Assembly: GCF_010015585.1 (NCBI RefSeq)
Contig: NW_022985068.1
Location: forward strand, 898,123 to 962,122
Length of the DNA stretch: 64,000 nt
Source of the DNA: Eremomyces bilateralis CBS 781.70
Lineage: Eukaryota; Ascomycota; Dothideomycetes; Eremomycetales; Eremomycetaceae
Reading direction: 5' to 3'
The notes below the pieces were generated by a model, which was given only the letters and a program-made list of their open reading frames with translations, was not told where the DNA came from and did no database searches. Of this stretch, positions 20,631 through 31,808 are shown in pieces. Position numbers and translations under genes: made by a program. The first letter of the stretch is position 1. Each line of letters begins with the position of its first letter.

Positions 20631-23600
20631 TATGACGATGGGGTTTGCTGGATTGAACGGCCAGAACAATGTAGATAGACTTGCTCATCAAGGCAAAATC
20701 GACCACATGTTCCCGGGCCAAAGTTCCGAGCCAGCGGGAAAGCAAGCAAAATGGGTAAAGCATGGAAGGACGAAGAGAAAACAAGACGCAGCATCATGTA
20801 AAGTGACCGAGCATGTGGACAGTTGGGGCACGATCCGGCACAGCGGCCGAAACATGAACAGCAACAGAAGGTGAGGATGTTCAATGCAGTTGGCGGGGAG
20901 AGAGGTGGGAGGGGGGCAAACCTGTCGCATGCGGAGTGCGAAGCAGGGCAACATACCGATGGGCCAAATAACCAACCAGCTTATCTCATTTGCCTGCTCT
21001 GATTTGCCTGCGAGCAGTTGAAACGGAATAACCAGATCCCTTTGTTAAGCGCCTGAAGGAGGGACAGGTGGGATTGTTGGAGGGAGAGTGAGTTGATCGG
21101 CGGCTGTGGTTTAAGGAGACGGGCGCAACTGGTGCGGCGAAGGACACCGTTTTGGCTATTATGCAATCATTATAACCGCGATGGATGGGAGGGTGAAGGC
21201 ACAAAGGGGTAGATGGAGGAGAAGAATGGTTGAATGAAGAAAGGAAGTGGTCTCACAGAGACTGTGAATGCGCCGACAGCACCTAATTGAAAGGAGCGAA
21301 GTTTGAAGAGAGGGAGAGGGAGAGAGTAGGGAGGAAGAGGAGGAAGGATTTGGTAGGAAGCAAACGAATGAACGATGGAATGGCACTTGACGATGCGGAG
21401 GTGTTTTGGCGTGGACTGGGGGTTTGGGGATCTCTCTAGCCTCTCCTCTCTAATATTAGTGGTGGTGAGTGAGTCTAGCCATCCTTTGGTTCATGGTTGT
21501 ATGTGTGGACATGTACCTAATTAATTCTTATTACCAACGTCCCTACTGAAGTCCTGGTGGCTTATGCAGAGCTAGTTCATACAAGCTACGACTACGGAAT
21601 CCTCCATCACCCGTTGAATACCGGAATAAGATACCTGCCACCAGTGAGACCGGACTGGTGGGAACAACGGGAGGCCAGACGGTTATTTTGGGGGATATTG
21701 GGTGGCCAGTTGGAGGTGGCCCATTCACCATGTTGAGTTCCTACCTCATAGAGTCCTGACCAAGAAATGATGGCGTTAGTGGTTGCAGGCAGTTTGCAGG
21801 CGGGTTGCAGGATTATTAGGGGGAAAGCCAGTGAGCCTCAGGGAAGAAGGTCTGGGTGGCTGGTATGCGGCCGATGGAGGCGCTTGGAGTTGCCATGCAA
21901 TTGGACCCGTTGTCTCACTGTCGTCGGGGATTTGGGCGGTTTGGGGGGTTGCTCCCTTAACGCCGCTGATGTTTCATGTCTCAGTATCCGTACACTGTAC
22001 AGTATTATCATGATCGTACATCTAGATTTCTAATACTACTGCCGCCTATTTATCGTTGCCGCTTTGTATGCAACTTCGTCCTTCTCACTCTGCATGTCGA
22101 GCGCTTACCGGGCTGCCAGAAGAATTCCATTGATCTATCAGCAACACCATGCGAGAAAGGCGGGAAGGTGCTCAACAATACGGGCGGCACACCAAGGGAG
22201 GAAAGCACGATCGGGGTGCGCTGGTGTCTGATTCGCTAATTTCTGAGGTTCTTGCTGTAAGTTGTAACACAAGGGGCGATGGAGGACGACCGGGGACCGG
22301 CCTTACTGCATCCTTGCAGCAAGTGCGCTTAGTCCAGCCTGCTTCCATGGGCTCACCAATCCAGGGTCGCTCATTTGACCGGGATTTTTGGTTCTACATG
22401 CCTCAAAACACCCTTGTCCATGAATGAATCCAATCAACCAATCCTATGCATTTTCCAAACAAAGGGACCCTGGCAACCAGACCGAGCGTTATATCTAAAA
22501 ATACTCGGGCGCCTGCAACCGCTTCCATATTCATGGGTTCTTCTAATTGGATGGATGGATGTTTGCGTGCTCACTCCGTCACTTGACCTCATTCCATTAT
22601 TCAAGAACCAAATTCGGTTCATAATCATACTATTTATTAGGTGTCGTGATTAAGTTTGGGAGGCATTTGGCTTTGGATAGTTGGCGGATTGATCCTTCTA
22701 CGACCCTATGGCAGAACAGATCCGTAATCATCCAATGACCCGACTGAATTGTCTACAAGGTTACCGTTCATCGGTACCATGATACCATCCTGATACTTAA
22801 ATAGTAGGTGCTGACCATAACCTCGTGATGGCAGTAGAAGACAATTCATAGGAGAATCCTAATTCCCGCAATTAGTCTGTCCCTAATTGGATATCTCTCG
22901 CCTCATCCTGCCTGAACGTGGGACTCGGTCAGATCATTCTGATCCAATTCCGCCACCAACAGGCAACAAGCTACATCTGGCCGTTCAATTATTCTTAGCC
23001 CGAAGTCTGGGCTCCTGGCTTCAAGTCAACATCAGGCAATTGCCAGTTCGCTCCGAGTTCGCAATCCCAGCGTGTTCCTAACCAAAGCCCTAATGGTTTT
23101 AAGTACTGTAGTTTCACGTCCACCACAATGCATTGGGACTTTCGATGCCCGTCAGCGCTCAGTAGTCAGCACTTATCAGAAGCTTTGAGGAAGTAGAAAT
23201 CCTCCGAGCCGCTAAGTCGCAAGTATCATCAAGTGTGGGTGGTGGTACAATTTACCGCATTGAGGCATAGATGATTTTAGACATCATCAAACATCATTAT
23301 AGATCCACAGTTCGGCCCCTTTTAACCACTGTTTCGTCATTTTGAGGACGTGTCGAAGATGGCCGCCATGAGGATATGCTGGGTATGTCCGTCCGATCTT
23401 CCCGAAGGGCGAAGATCCTTTCATTCCCGGTCCCGGTCAGCCAGCCCCTGATCAACATCCACATTCCACAGCGAATTCGAAATTCCCCGAATTTTTCGTC
23501 TGACGAAAATCAACCTATTGAACATGAAACATCCGATGATGGCATCAAGCCTCATGACATCGCGGCAATTGACATCTGACAAACCCAAATTGAACGTCCT

Positions 23601-24643
23601 TTATTATTATGTATGGCATGGGATGGATCATGTTACATGTACCTAGTCATCGGACAGTCCGAAGTTATCGGGATGATACCTACTCTCCCATCTAGACGAA
23701 ATCTCGTAGGTTCCGCCGTTCCTCAGCGAATGATCAACGACAGATTCCATTAGGGATGAGAAAATGCCGAATTGAGGAACGAGGATCATGATTGCGATGC
23801 GATATTAGCGACTACCTACGTGGAACAGAACATGAAAGAGCACGCGAGCCAGGCGAGTGTTTTGAAACGTTGGTACGAACAGACCATCATGTGAAATCGG
23901 TGGTTCTCTGGCCTCAGGTGTCTACTATTATTCAACGTCATCGTCGCAGTACTTCACCGTTCGTACATCAACCAGGACCTTGGGTTGAACTTTGACGGCT
24001 ATGACTGAGCTCTCGGATTCTAGCAATGATGGTTCCAACGGATGGAATATACCAGGCGATTTATTCCTGTAGACCCGAAGGGAACACGACGGGAAGGGTC
24101 GACTCTAACTACTCTTTTCTCACATCACTATAAATGCTCTGCGCTTTCAATTATAGTATTGCTTCACTCATCTTAAGCAATTATAATCTGGTCCAGGGGA
24201 CGTCACAACTTCACGTCAGCCGGATCAGAGCTTGTTGGATTTTCAAGGTTTTTTTTCTCTTTGCGCTTCCACAAGTCTACGCCTCTCAAAACATGTCCAA
24301 ATTCATTCAGCCGCGGCCACGGCACATATTCTTCGGTAGGTGGAGGGGTTTCCGACGCACCGATCCGATTAGATCGAATGTGTCGCCATCTGGAGTATGG
24401 ATAACGCTTATGCCCACTCAGGAGTCCGATGAAAGCTGGCGCCGGGGGCAGCCCATCTCCATTCCGACTAGATTAGATAAAGTGCCCCAATACTCGATGG
24501 GGGAAGTGTCGACATCTATAGAGAGACGTGCCTGAACCCAAACCGAGACTGTCAGCTTTAAACCGGGCAGAATGAGAAGAGGAAACCGACCTTCAGTTGG
24601 AGCTTACCCAACCCTCAAACCCGCAAATCCCTTTCCCTTTTTC
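20631..24643. other. 4-kb intergenic region, no supported gene
   Basis: The longest gap in the window. The right-hand flank of the phosphatase start (20,631-21,450) is probably a promoter and long 5' leader; it has purine-rich runs around 21,180-21,360. From 21,450 to 24,600 base composition is more AT-rich, and ORFs are short, overlapping and featureless (the largest is 24134-24535). No tRNA, rRNA, transposon ends or clear repeats were seen. A multi-exon gene of very short exons or a non-coding RNA cannot be excluded by eye. Confidence 0.45.
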
Positions 24644-25354
24644 TCACTCTTCTCCCATGATCGCCATCACCGCCTGCTCAACTGCCGCCTCCAACTCCGG
24701 ATGCCGCCCCAGCACCTCCTCCAGCGCATCCCAATCTCCCAACCACCCCACCGCCCAGAAATACGCAATGGACGCCACCAACGCCCGCCGATAATCAAAC
24801 TCCATATACATTCTGCCGCACCCTGTCGATTTCATCGTCGTTGTTGTCGCTGCCGTCGTCGTCCGTTCCCAAATATATTCCGCCTCTCCTGCCCCCGGCG
24901 GCTCGCGCCACAGCGAGCTCAACATCGGCCCGCACAGGTTAATCTCGACGCGCGGCACCTGCAGCACCGCCGCCGCGTACGCCAAGCTCGCGGTGCGGCG
25001 CAGATTGATGGACCCGGCGTCGGGGAGCTGGAAGGGCGCGATGCTCGGGTCGCGGCAGGCAGTGGACATCCAGAACAGGAGGTTCACGACGGCGGCTTCG
25101 TCCGGGATTGGGGCGTCGGCGACGTGGATGGAGACGTGGCGGAGGGTCCGCCGCGCGTGGAGGACGCGGCGGGCGATGAGGGAGAAGCGCTTGAGGAGGT
25201 GGATGGGGATTTTTTGGACGAGGACGTAGTCGGCGGCGGAGTTTTCAATGCTTAAGCTCACTACTGCACCTCGGAGGCGCCAGGATGAATTGGTGCCAGA
25301 TTTGGTAGACGAGGACAAGAACGAGGCGGCTGGGCCCTGAGAGCTGTTCCCCAT
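24644..25354 (-). CDS. hypothetical protein, 236 aa
   Basis: A single-exon ORF of 236 codons with GC-rich, gene-like composition, flanked by AT-rich sequence. I do not recognise the family. The N-terminus is Ser-rich (MGNSSQGPAASFLSSS), followed by DYVLVQKIPIHLLKRFS and an alpha-helical body (ASLAYAAAVLQVPRVEINLC; ALVASIAYFWAVGWLGDWDA) ending in an acidic C-terminus. The first part faintly recalls the 'vHK..L...S..F' pattern opening fungal BTB domains, but the match is too weak to call. There is no signal peptide or clear transmembrane helix. It is probably a real gene because the opposite-strand ORFs lack any structure. Confidence 0.55.
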   Translation of the reverse strand: MGNSSQGPAASFLSSSTKSGTNSSWRLRGAVVSLSIENSAADYVLVQKIPIHLLKRFSLIARRVLHARRTLRHVSIHVADAPIPDEAAVVNLLFWMSTACRDPSIAPFQLPDAGSINLRRTASLAYAAAVLQVPRVEINLCGPMLSSLWREPPGAGEAEYIWERTTTAATTTTMKSTGCGRMYMEFDYRRALVASIAYFWAVGWLGDWDALEEVLGRHPELEAAVEQAVMAIMGEE

Positions 25355-26223
25355 GTCACTTGGTCCCCCATTCGATGAACTACACTACGTCAGTTGAACT
25401 AAAGTGACGGGAGCTATGCGGTATACCTACCATGAGGGCGATACTGAAAACAGTGATTGATGCGTGGTAATGTTATCTGGAGTTGTGGAATAAACGTTCA
25501 TGCCGCAGGCAGAACAAGGTGAATCTGGTCTGCCTGCGACAGAAGGCATATCTCTTGATGTATGGTTTCTAGCATGGCAGGGGCAAGGGATGCTGATACA
25601 AATATGGTTATATTGAAGGGCTCTACGCGGTAGTTTCGTCTCCAGATAATTTGAGGAAACGTAAACGTGTGGAACTTCCAGTATATATGACTGCTTCAAA
25701 GTTAGCTTCACGATCGTGTTAATGCAAATTGCTCTGGAAAACACACCAGTGACTTACTTAATTCGGCAAGTGACCGAATTCGCCATTAGACATTTTTTAC
25801 TGAAAATCAGTAGTCGTGAGATCGAGCCCTGGACGATAAATCCCTTCCTGTGCTGGGCAATTATTTTGCTAGTCCCCAGAATACACCACACATCAGAATT
25901 GCCTCAGTCTCTTGCTTCCGACCCAGCACTTTGTTCGGCCACCTGGCCGTATAGGCAAGAAGTACTGAGAACCTATCTATCACTGCACTGGGCAAGGGTC
26001 ATCTCTTTCAGACAGGTGACTGGACGTGCATCAAAAAAGATGAGAAAGATCGATTGATGATCGTATGCATAGCAATGAGGAATGCTATTTATCATCCTTC
26101 GAATCATGACTGGGCGTGTGAAAACCCTCCTGTATGAATACATGGACGTACCAATCCTCCATGTTGATGATGCGATGCGCTCTAGCTGATGGCCCATCAA
26201 ACCGCAAATGCAACACCATGCAA
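25355..26223. other. intergenic
   Basis: This 869-bp spacer between two minus-strand genes should hold the promoter of the hypothetical gene and the 3' flank of the glutaminase gene. It is AT-rich around 25,600-25,800. I see no gene here. Confidence 0.5.
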
Positions 26224-28938
26224 TCAATTCCAACAACTCCGCTCCATGGCCAGCATCGCAAAGTGCGCCCCCACAACTGGCCTAGCATAGAAAGTAACTC
26301 CCGGGAACTCGCTGGTCTCCGTGTCATACAGATCCGTCATCGGCTTATCGGTCCGCGTTTCGTTCAGCCACACTGCATGTCGGTCTATGATCTCCTTGCG
26401 CACGGCGGGTGATGCAACAGAGCCGACCTCGAACGCCCAGTCGGACTTGGTGTACAGGTGCCGCGAGTCCAGTGGGAGGCCGTAGCGCTGCATGACGAGG
26501 GAGTAGAAGTGGGATTGGGCGGTGTAGATGTGATGGGGGATGAAGTCTTTAGGGGAGGATTGGGTCGGCTTCGCATTCTTGTTTGACGATGAAGTGGTGC
26601 GGAATATATATGACGAAATGGTCCGTCGCCAGGACGGACCGGATTTGCTAGGTTTTCGGTGGCCTGTTAGTGGTTGTTGGCCTGAGTGAGCTGTGGGCAC
26701 ATCGACCTCGAGTCCTGGATGATGAGGGATCTTGGATGAAGTGCCAGGGGGGTTTGCATCCATCTTTGTTGAATGGAAACAGAGGATTGAATCGGCAAAC
26801 AAGCTGTACAGCGTTGTCCAGCTTCCATACCAATGGTAAGCAAGCTTTGCATGACCGCCATCTCTTGACATTCCGTACTCCTCCCATTTCTTAATGTATG
26901 TCTCGGAGATGTTTGCGTACTGCGCCTGCTCGGTGTGGTATTCCATGACACCTGCGAGCTCGCTCATGGCTTTGATTCCAACAATACCTTTCAAGGCGAG
27001 ATTGGTCTGGTTTGCCAACCATCCTGCGAAGTCATCGGTACTGAGCTGGTTCTCTGGCTCGAGGCTGAAATCCACGAGGTACTTCGTCCATTGTTTCCAC
27101 AATATGTAGGTGCGATCGACCCACTGCTTCGCAAGCTTCTTGCCTCCCGGCGTGCCTCTCCAAACGCCGTCATTGTAGTCAATATACGGATCATGCTCGC
27201 AATGAGACAAGCTTGCAGGAACCGATAACGGGAAGTAGCTCTCATCCCGATCTCGAACCACAACGCTCGTGGCCTTTGCAGGTGCACAAAGTGGCTTCGC
27301 CGCCAGGCCATCCGATACGCTCCCGTCTCCGCGCTGTAGGCTGTGGACAAGAGAAAGGCCCATAATAAGCATATCGCCACACTCTTCCACGGGCATGTAT
27401 TCGTCTCTCCCATCCGGATGGCCCGTCTCGTTGGGAAAGTGGGCACCCAAGTCGTGCATCGAATAACGATTCGGATATTGTCCGCTCAGCTGATGCTCGA
27501 GGAGTGGCTCTAGCAGGTACGCCAGCCATCGCGGGTTGGTGTATAAGAAGAATGGAAAGCTGGGGAAAATGACGTCGACAGTCTGGCAGTTCCCGTTGGA
27601 GGAGATCTCTTTCAGGAAAATGAGGGGATTGTCGGGGGTTCCGGAGAAGCTCGTTGCGCCCAGTACCTGACGGGCGGATAGCGCCACGATATCACGATAG
27701 TTGTGAGATCCCGACTTAAATGCGTCCTCGGCCAATCGATCGGAGTAGTCCGCTGCCAGCTTCTTCGCTTTTTCGAAGTCTTTGTAGTGATACGTAATCA
27801 TAGCCTCATCGGTAAGGAAGTATGATTTCCACAAAGGACGCATGTTGGTCAAGCCCCGTGAGGATGCGTACTGGACGACAGGGTCCTGTATGTGGGCGAT
27901 CGTAAACAAGGTTGACTCGCTCGACTTGGAGGATGTATCATGAACGGAACTTCCTAGGTTGAAAGTCTTGCTAAAAGCAAAGACAGGCTCGTCATCCATA
28001 ATGCTCCGGAAGTTGCTGTCGTTCTCATTTTGTAGCACTCCGGTGCGGGAGAAACGCTGGCGGATCTTCGCCGCGTTACCAGATTCGTAATGAACATCCT
28101 GTTAGTTGAGTTGATTAGCAAGTACCATCCCCCAAAATTTCCAAAGACGTACCGAAGGCGCTGAGAAAGCAAGTGTGCCCCACTCCCCGCGGTCCCAATG
28201 CTCTGTAAACAACGCTTCCGACCTCCTCTTCACCATCCACGTCTTCAGCGAGCGGTTCGAATCCAGTTCGAAATGCTCCAGCTGCCATTCTATCTCGCTT
28301 GATGTATCACCGCTGACCCATAGCCCGTTGAGATCGACAGATAGGACCACATCGAACGAACCGGATGCATATATGCTGAGATATGTTGCGGGAATGGATT
28401 GCCGGACGGTCGAGGTGGGCGTGATGGGCGAGAGGAAGGAAAGCACGATCTCGACCGGTTCGGAGGTGTTGGAGTGGGACGGCGAAGGGATTTCATACGT
28501 GAGGTTCGTGGTGGACGCATCGTATGACGCCCCTCGATAGTTCGGGAAAGAGACATTGTACCTAAACCGCTATAAGCTAGGAATTGGCCATATAAGGTAG
28601 GATATCGTACCCAGCATCCGGTCTAGCCTCTAGCGAATCTTGCGGCCTTCCAAGCAACGGATAGGCCAAGTTGCTCGACGGCACCGACGCGAGCACGGAG
28701 AAGCCAATCTTGTCACCGTCAGTCTCCCGCTCCCTCCCTCACACCATGGCTAGCCTACCTCTTGGCCCGTATAGAACATCGGCCATTTATTCCATGGTAC
28801 ATCCCTCGCATTCCCCAGCCACGTGCTGAAATACGGGTTCCGGACTGTGAGCGGGAGCGTGGGCGGCGTCAGCGTGGATGCGCATGCGGTCCCAACCGCG
28901 AGGGCAGCTGCTACGAGGCTCGCGACGTGGCCAGCCAT
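26224..28938 (-). CDS. gtaA: secreted glutaminase of the GtaA family (DUF5127/DUF4965)
   Basis: Four exons, 28938-28759, 28708-28611, 28561-28153 and 28098-26224, encode 853 residues. A signal peptide (MAGHVASLVAAALAVGTACA) precedes TLPLTVRNPYFSTWL, the conserved opening of the family. Other hallmarks are VYP-like NLAYPLLGRPQDSL, SGNAAKIRQRF, LTDEAMITYHYKDFEKA, FLKEISSNGNCQTVDVIFP, YSMHDLGAHFPNETGH, EECGDMLIM and GLPLDSRH. Enzymes of this family hydrolyse extracellular L-glutamine to glutamate and ammonia. The first intron (28758-28709) ends in AAG 10 nt after a CTGAC branch site, giving GQE|IGFSVLA; a nearer GAG would leave a 35-nt intron. Compared with Aspergillus GtaA (about 690 residues) this protein carries about 70 extra Ser/Pro/Lys-rich residues between LFADSILCF and DFIPHHIYTAQSHFYS, read through in frame with no obvious splice signal. 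Confidence 0.87.
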
Positions 28939-29517
28939 GTTGCGGGTGAGACGAGCAACGGAAGAAGCAAAAGGAAAGGGAAAGCAAAAGCGCGGATTTC
29001 GAATAGAAATGGGAGTTCAGGTCATGGCTCGATAGTGCAGTACCGATAGACAACACAAAGGAGTCTGATGTAGTGCAGTAGACAACTTGAGGGGTAAGTG
29101 GAGTGGTGCTGTCATACGAACTCCACATGCAGGGACGCTGGTGGGCCGGGTGCCACCCTTGAAGAGGCCCTGCCGCCCTGGCCCTTCGATAGATTCGGGA
29201 TTATGGAGCTTGGTTTACGGAAATACCGAAATCGGGATGGAATTAACTAATGCGTAATCATCATCGCTAGAATCTCCATTTTCCGTTGCAATTATAGGGA
29301 TGGTGTCAACCAGTATAAGGCTGAATGAGCTTAGAGGGTAATGCCTTGATTGAACCTATTTGAACCTGATTTAATGCAATGAACGCATTCCTTCGAGCAT
29401 GTTTTATATCAGGTAGACACTATACTGACCTCTTGTTCGTCGCATATCTGACTGCGAACCCAAGACGTAGCTGCATCTCACATCCACCATGCAGCATCGA
29501 ATTAATCGTATGGATCT
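28939..29517. other. intergenic (glutaminase promoter side)
   Basis: A 579-bp spacer between two minus-strand genes, serving as promoter for the glutaminase gene. No RNA gene or convincing ORF was seen. Confidence 0.5.
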
Positions 29518-30533
29518 TCACACGATGGGTGTGAACCCCTCATAGGTCCCAGGATATGCTTCCCGCGCCTCCCCCGCCCACGCGTGTGTTCCAAGACCAT
29601 CCAGTTCTCGGCAATGGTTGTCGAGTTTGCTTTGCCCCAAGTTGGCCATCGCCTCTGTCTTCGCGAAGTGCAGCGTTCGGGTATGGATGCGCCAGCGGCG
29701 GTCACTCTTATCAGTGGCGTTCCAGCACAAGAAGAGATTGCTGCTCTCAAAATATCCCATCTCAATGCTGCGGAACTTCCAAAGACCACCGGGCGTGCGG
29801 CAGTCGTAACCTGCTATTCCCTTGTTGCATCCTTCTTCGACGGGTTGTTCCGCGTTAGGGTCATTGGCGATGTCCTCGGCGATGTCAGGGAGGCTGGTCC
29901 AGGTGAACTGCGCCTGCGGAGTGTTCTCCATGCAATTTTCGAAAGGGATGGTGGCGTTCTTGGAAAACTTGAGCCTCCCGTCCTTGCAGAAGTAGATGAA
30001 TTGCTGTTCGTGGATGTGGTCGACGTCGTCCTTCCTCAACTAGGTCTATTAGCAACCATATATTTACGCACCAGAGACAATATTACCGGGAGAAGGTCGT
30101 CATGAAATATGAGATCCGTCCGACATGTGAAACCCCTGGTCTGAACCCCTTCATAGTTTTCGCACGCGGTCGAGAAGGGGTCAACATTGACGGTAAGATA
30201 CCCATCCTCGCCAACCATCACGCGCTTGCCGTGGAGACTAGTCTCATTCTTGATATGGAGGGTCAGGGTGTAGTTCTCAGGCTGAGTGGTAGCCGCAGCA
30301 TTGCCAGAGATGCCGGTATCACGTGCGTTGAGCGGAAGATACTCCACTTGCACTTCGAACCTCTGGCTTTCACCGCCGAGGATTAGGACCAACAGGGCAG
30401 GTATGCACATGACGAGGAGAACAATGGTGATAGGCCCCAACCCTCTTCGGGAGGGTGGATGTCCCTCGAGGGACGGCGGAGACCCATTCTCCACATCTGG
30501 AACCTTTTTCCGAGGCACCAAGACCTCATCCAT
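29518..30533 (-). CDS. hypothetical single-pass (type II) membrane protein
   Basis: Two exons, 30533-30087 and 30039-29518, encode 322 residues; the 47-nt intron runs GTAATA...CCTAG and joins HDDLLP to LRKDDVDHIHEQ in frame. A short basic N-terminal tail (MDEVLVPRKKV) is followed by one hydrophobic helix (PITIVLLVMCIPALLVLIL, residues ~35-53) and a long probably luminal or extracellular part with several Asn-x-Ser/Thr sites (NYTL, NETS, NATI, NATD) and paired cysteines. This fits a type II membrane glycoprotein. I do not recognise the family and assign no activity. Confidence 0.65.
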
Positions 30534-31808
30534 TGAATCCTAGGTGACGTGTGGTTAGAAAGGTAGAACAAGACCGGAATCGAGTAAGCTGAAAAGTGAT
30601 GAGATTATATGGAAACGTCAGAGTCCCTGAAAAGCATTGGTGAGACATAGGATGGCCGTTAGGCTAGCTCATGGTGTTACTTCAGTAGATTTGAGTTTCC
30701 GAGGACGTCATTGTCCCTATATATGCTCTCGTATAAAAAAGTACTCACGGCTGTCACTCACAGTCAGTGGATGCTCGGCCATCAATATGAGGAGATGTCT
30801 ACGTACTCAATTTCTTCTCATCCATTGGTGCAACTGGTACGTTCCAGTACCCTGTGTGTTCAAAGCCGTGATGTTTGTCAAGTGAGTGGAATGACTTTTG
30901 ATGAGTGTTTCAGTCCAAGTTGCAGTAGGAGAGGGAAGTCGAAGGAGATGTTGATAGGAGAAGCAAAGTCGCTGTAATTTACGGATTCGAGGAGTGAACC
31001 ACCTTTGGATTGTGATGGCAGACGAAGGAGAATGTCAGGTGCGTACGGTAAGAATATGACAGAAATCCAATCCGATGGGGCAGGGGTGAATAACTGGCGG
31101 CTGCCTCATGGGGAACGATGCATGTCGTACTTGAGTCTGAGGAGTGTATAAAATACAGCAGGTACCTATATATCAGTAGTACCTCCCAGTTGGCACGTGT
31201 ACCAGGTGATCATATGTTTCAACTCATAAGACGGGATGCATCTATTCGGGAGATTGAAGTGCAGAGAACATCTCTTACGTTACAAACGTGATAGAGTACT
31301 CGCAAATCGGCATGCTTTACAACATTGATGGAAATATCTACCGGTATAGTCCATGTCATTGCATCACCATCTATCCTCGTTGTAAGATGGTGAAAATATC
31401 ATTAGGTTTTTGAACCACGATGCATGCATTGGAATGAAAATGATGAGCTTTGTAAAATTGGCTGGATGTCGTAGTCATGTGACTAGGACCCAAGTTAATA
31501 TCACGTGATGATGGTGACACAGGGTTGTTTCCTTGTTGTGCCAAGCATCGGGTGTTATGTCAGCGTCCAATGTTTACATCTCCGCGAATGACATCAGCCC
31601 ACTATCTCCACCATATCTCCATCCACCTCTACCCCATGCAATTCCTCTCATCTGTGCTCAACCTCTTCGTTAACGAAACCTTCATTCTTGGACCTGATAA
31701 CACCTTCTCGCACTTCCTTTGGTTGTTGTTATCCTAGAAAACCTGCCTGCCGAGAATTTTCAGCTCGTTTGCACCTCCCATTTCCGGTGGAGCGAAGTGT
31801 AAACAAAA
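30534..31808. other. divergent intergenic region
   Basis: A spacer of 1.28 kb between divergent genes (30533 minus and 31809 plus). It is AT-rich, with no supported ORF. The palindrome TCACGTGA lies at 31501-31508, about 300 bp before the next start codon. Confidence 0.5.
31501..31508. promoter_or_regulatory. palindromic E-box TCACGTGA
   Basis: An exact 8-bp palindrome about 300 bp upstream of the start codon at 31809. CACGTG is the core bound by bHLH factors such as Cbf1 or SREBP relatives in fungi. Binding here is inference. Confidence 0.45.

Noticed and set aside
24134-24535. 133-codon plus-strand ORF
   Set aside because: Begins hydrophobic but has no signal-peptide cleavage pattern or domain; in an AT-rich gap.
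25815-25840. B-box-like GAGATCGAGCCC
   Set aside because: No D-arm, anticodon stem or acceptor stem is found upstream; probably chance.
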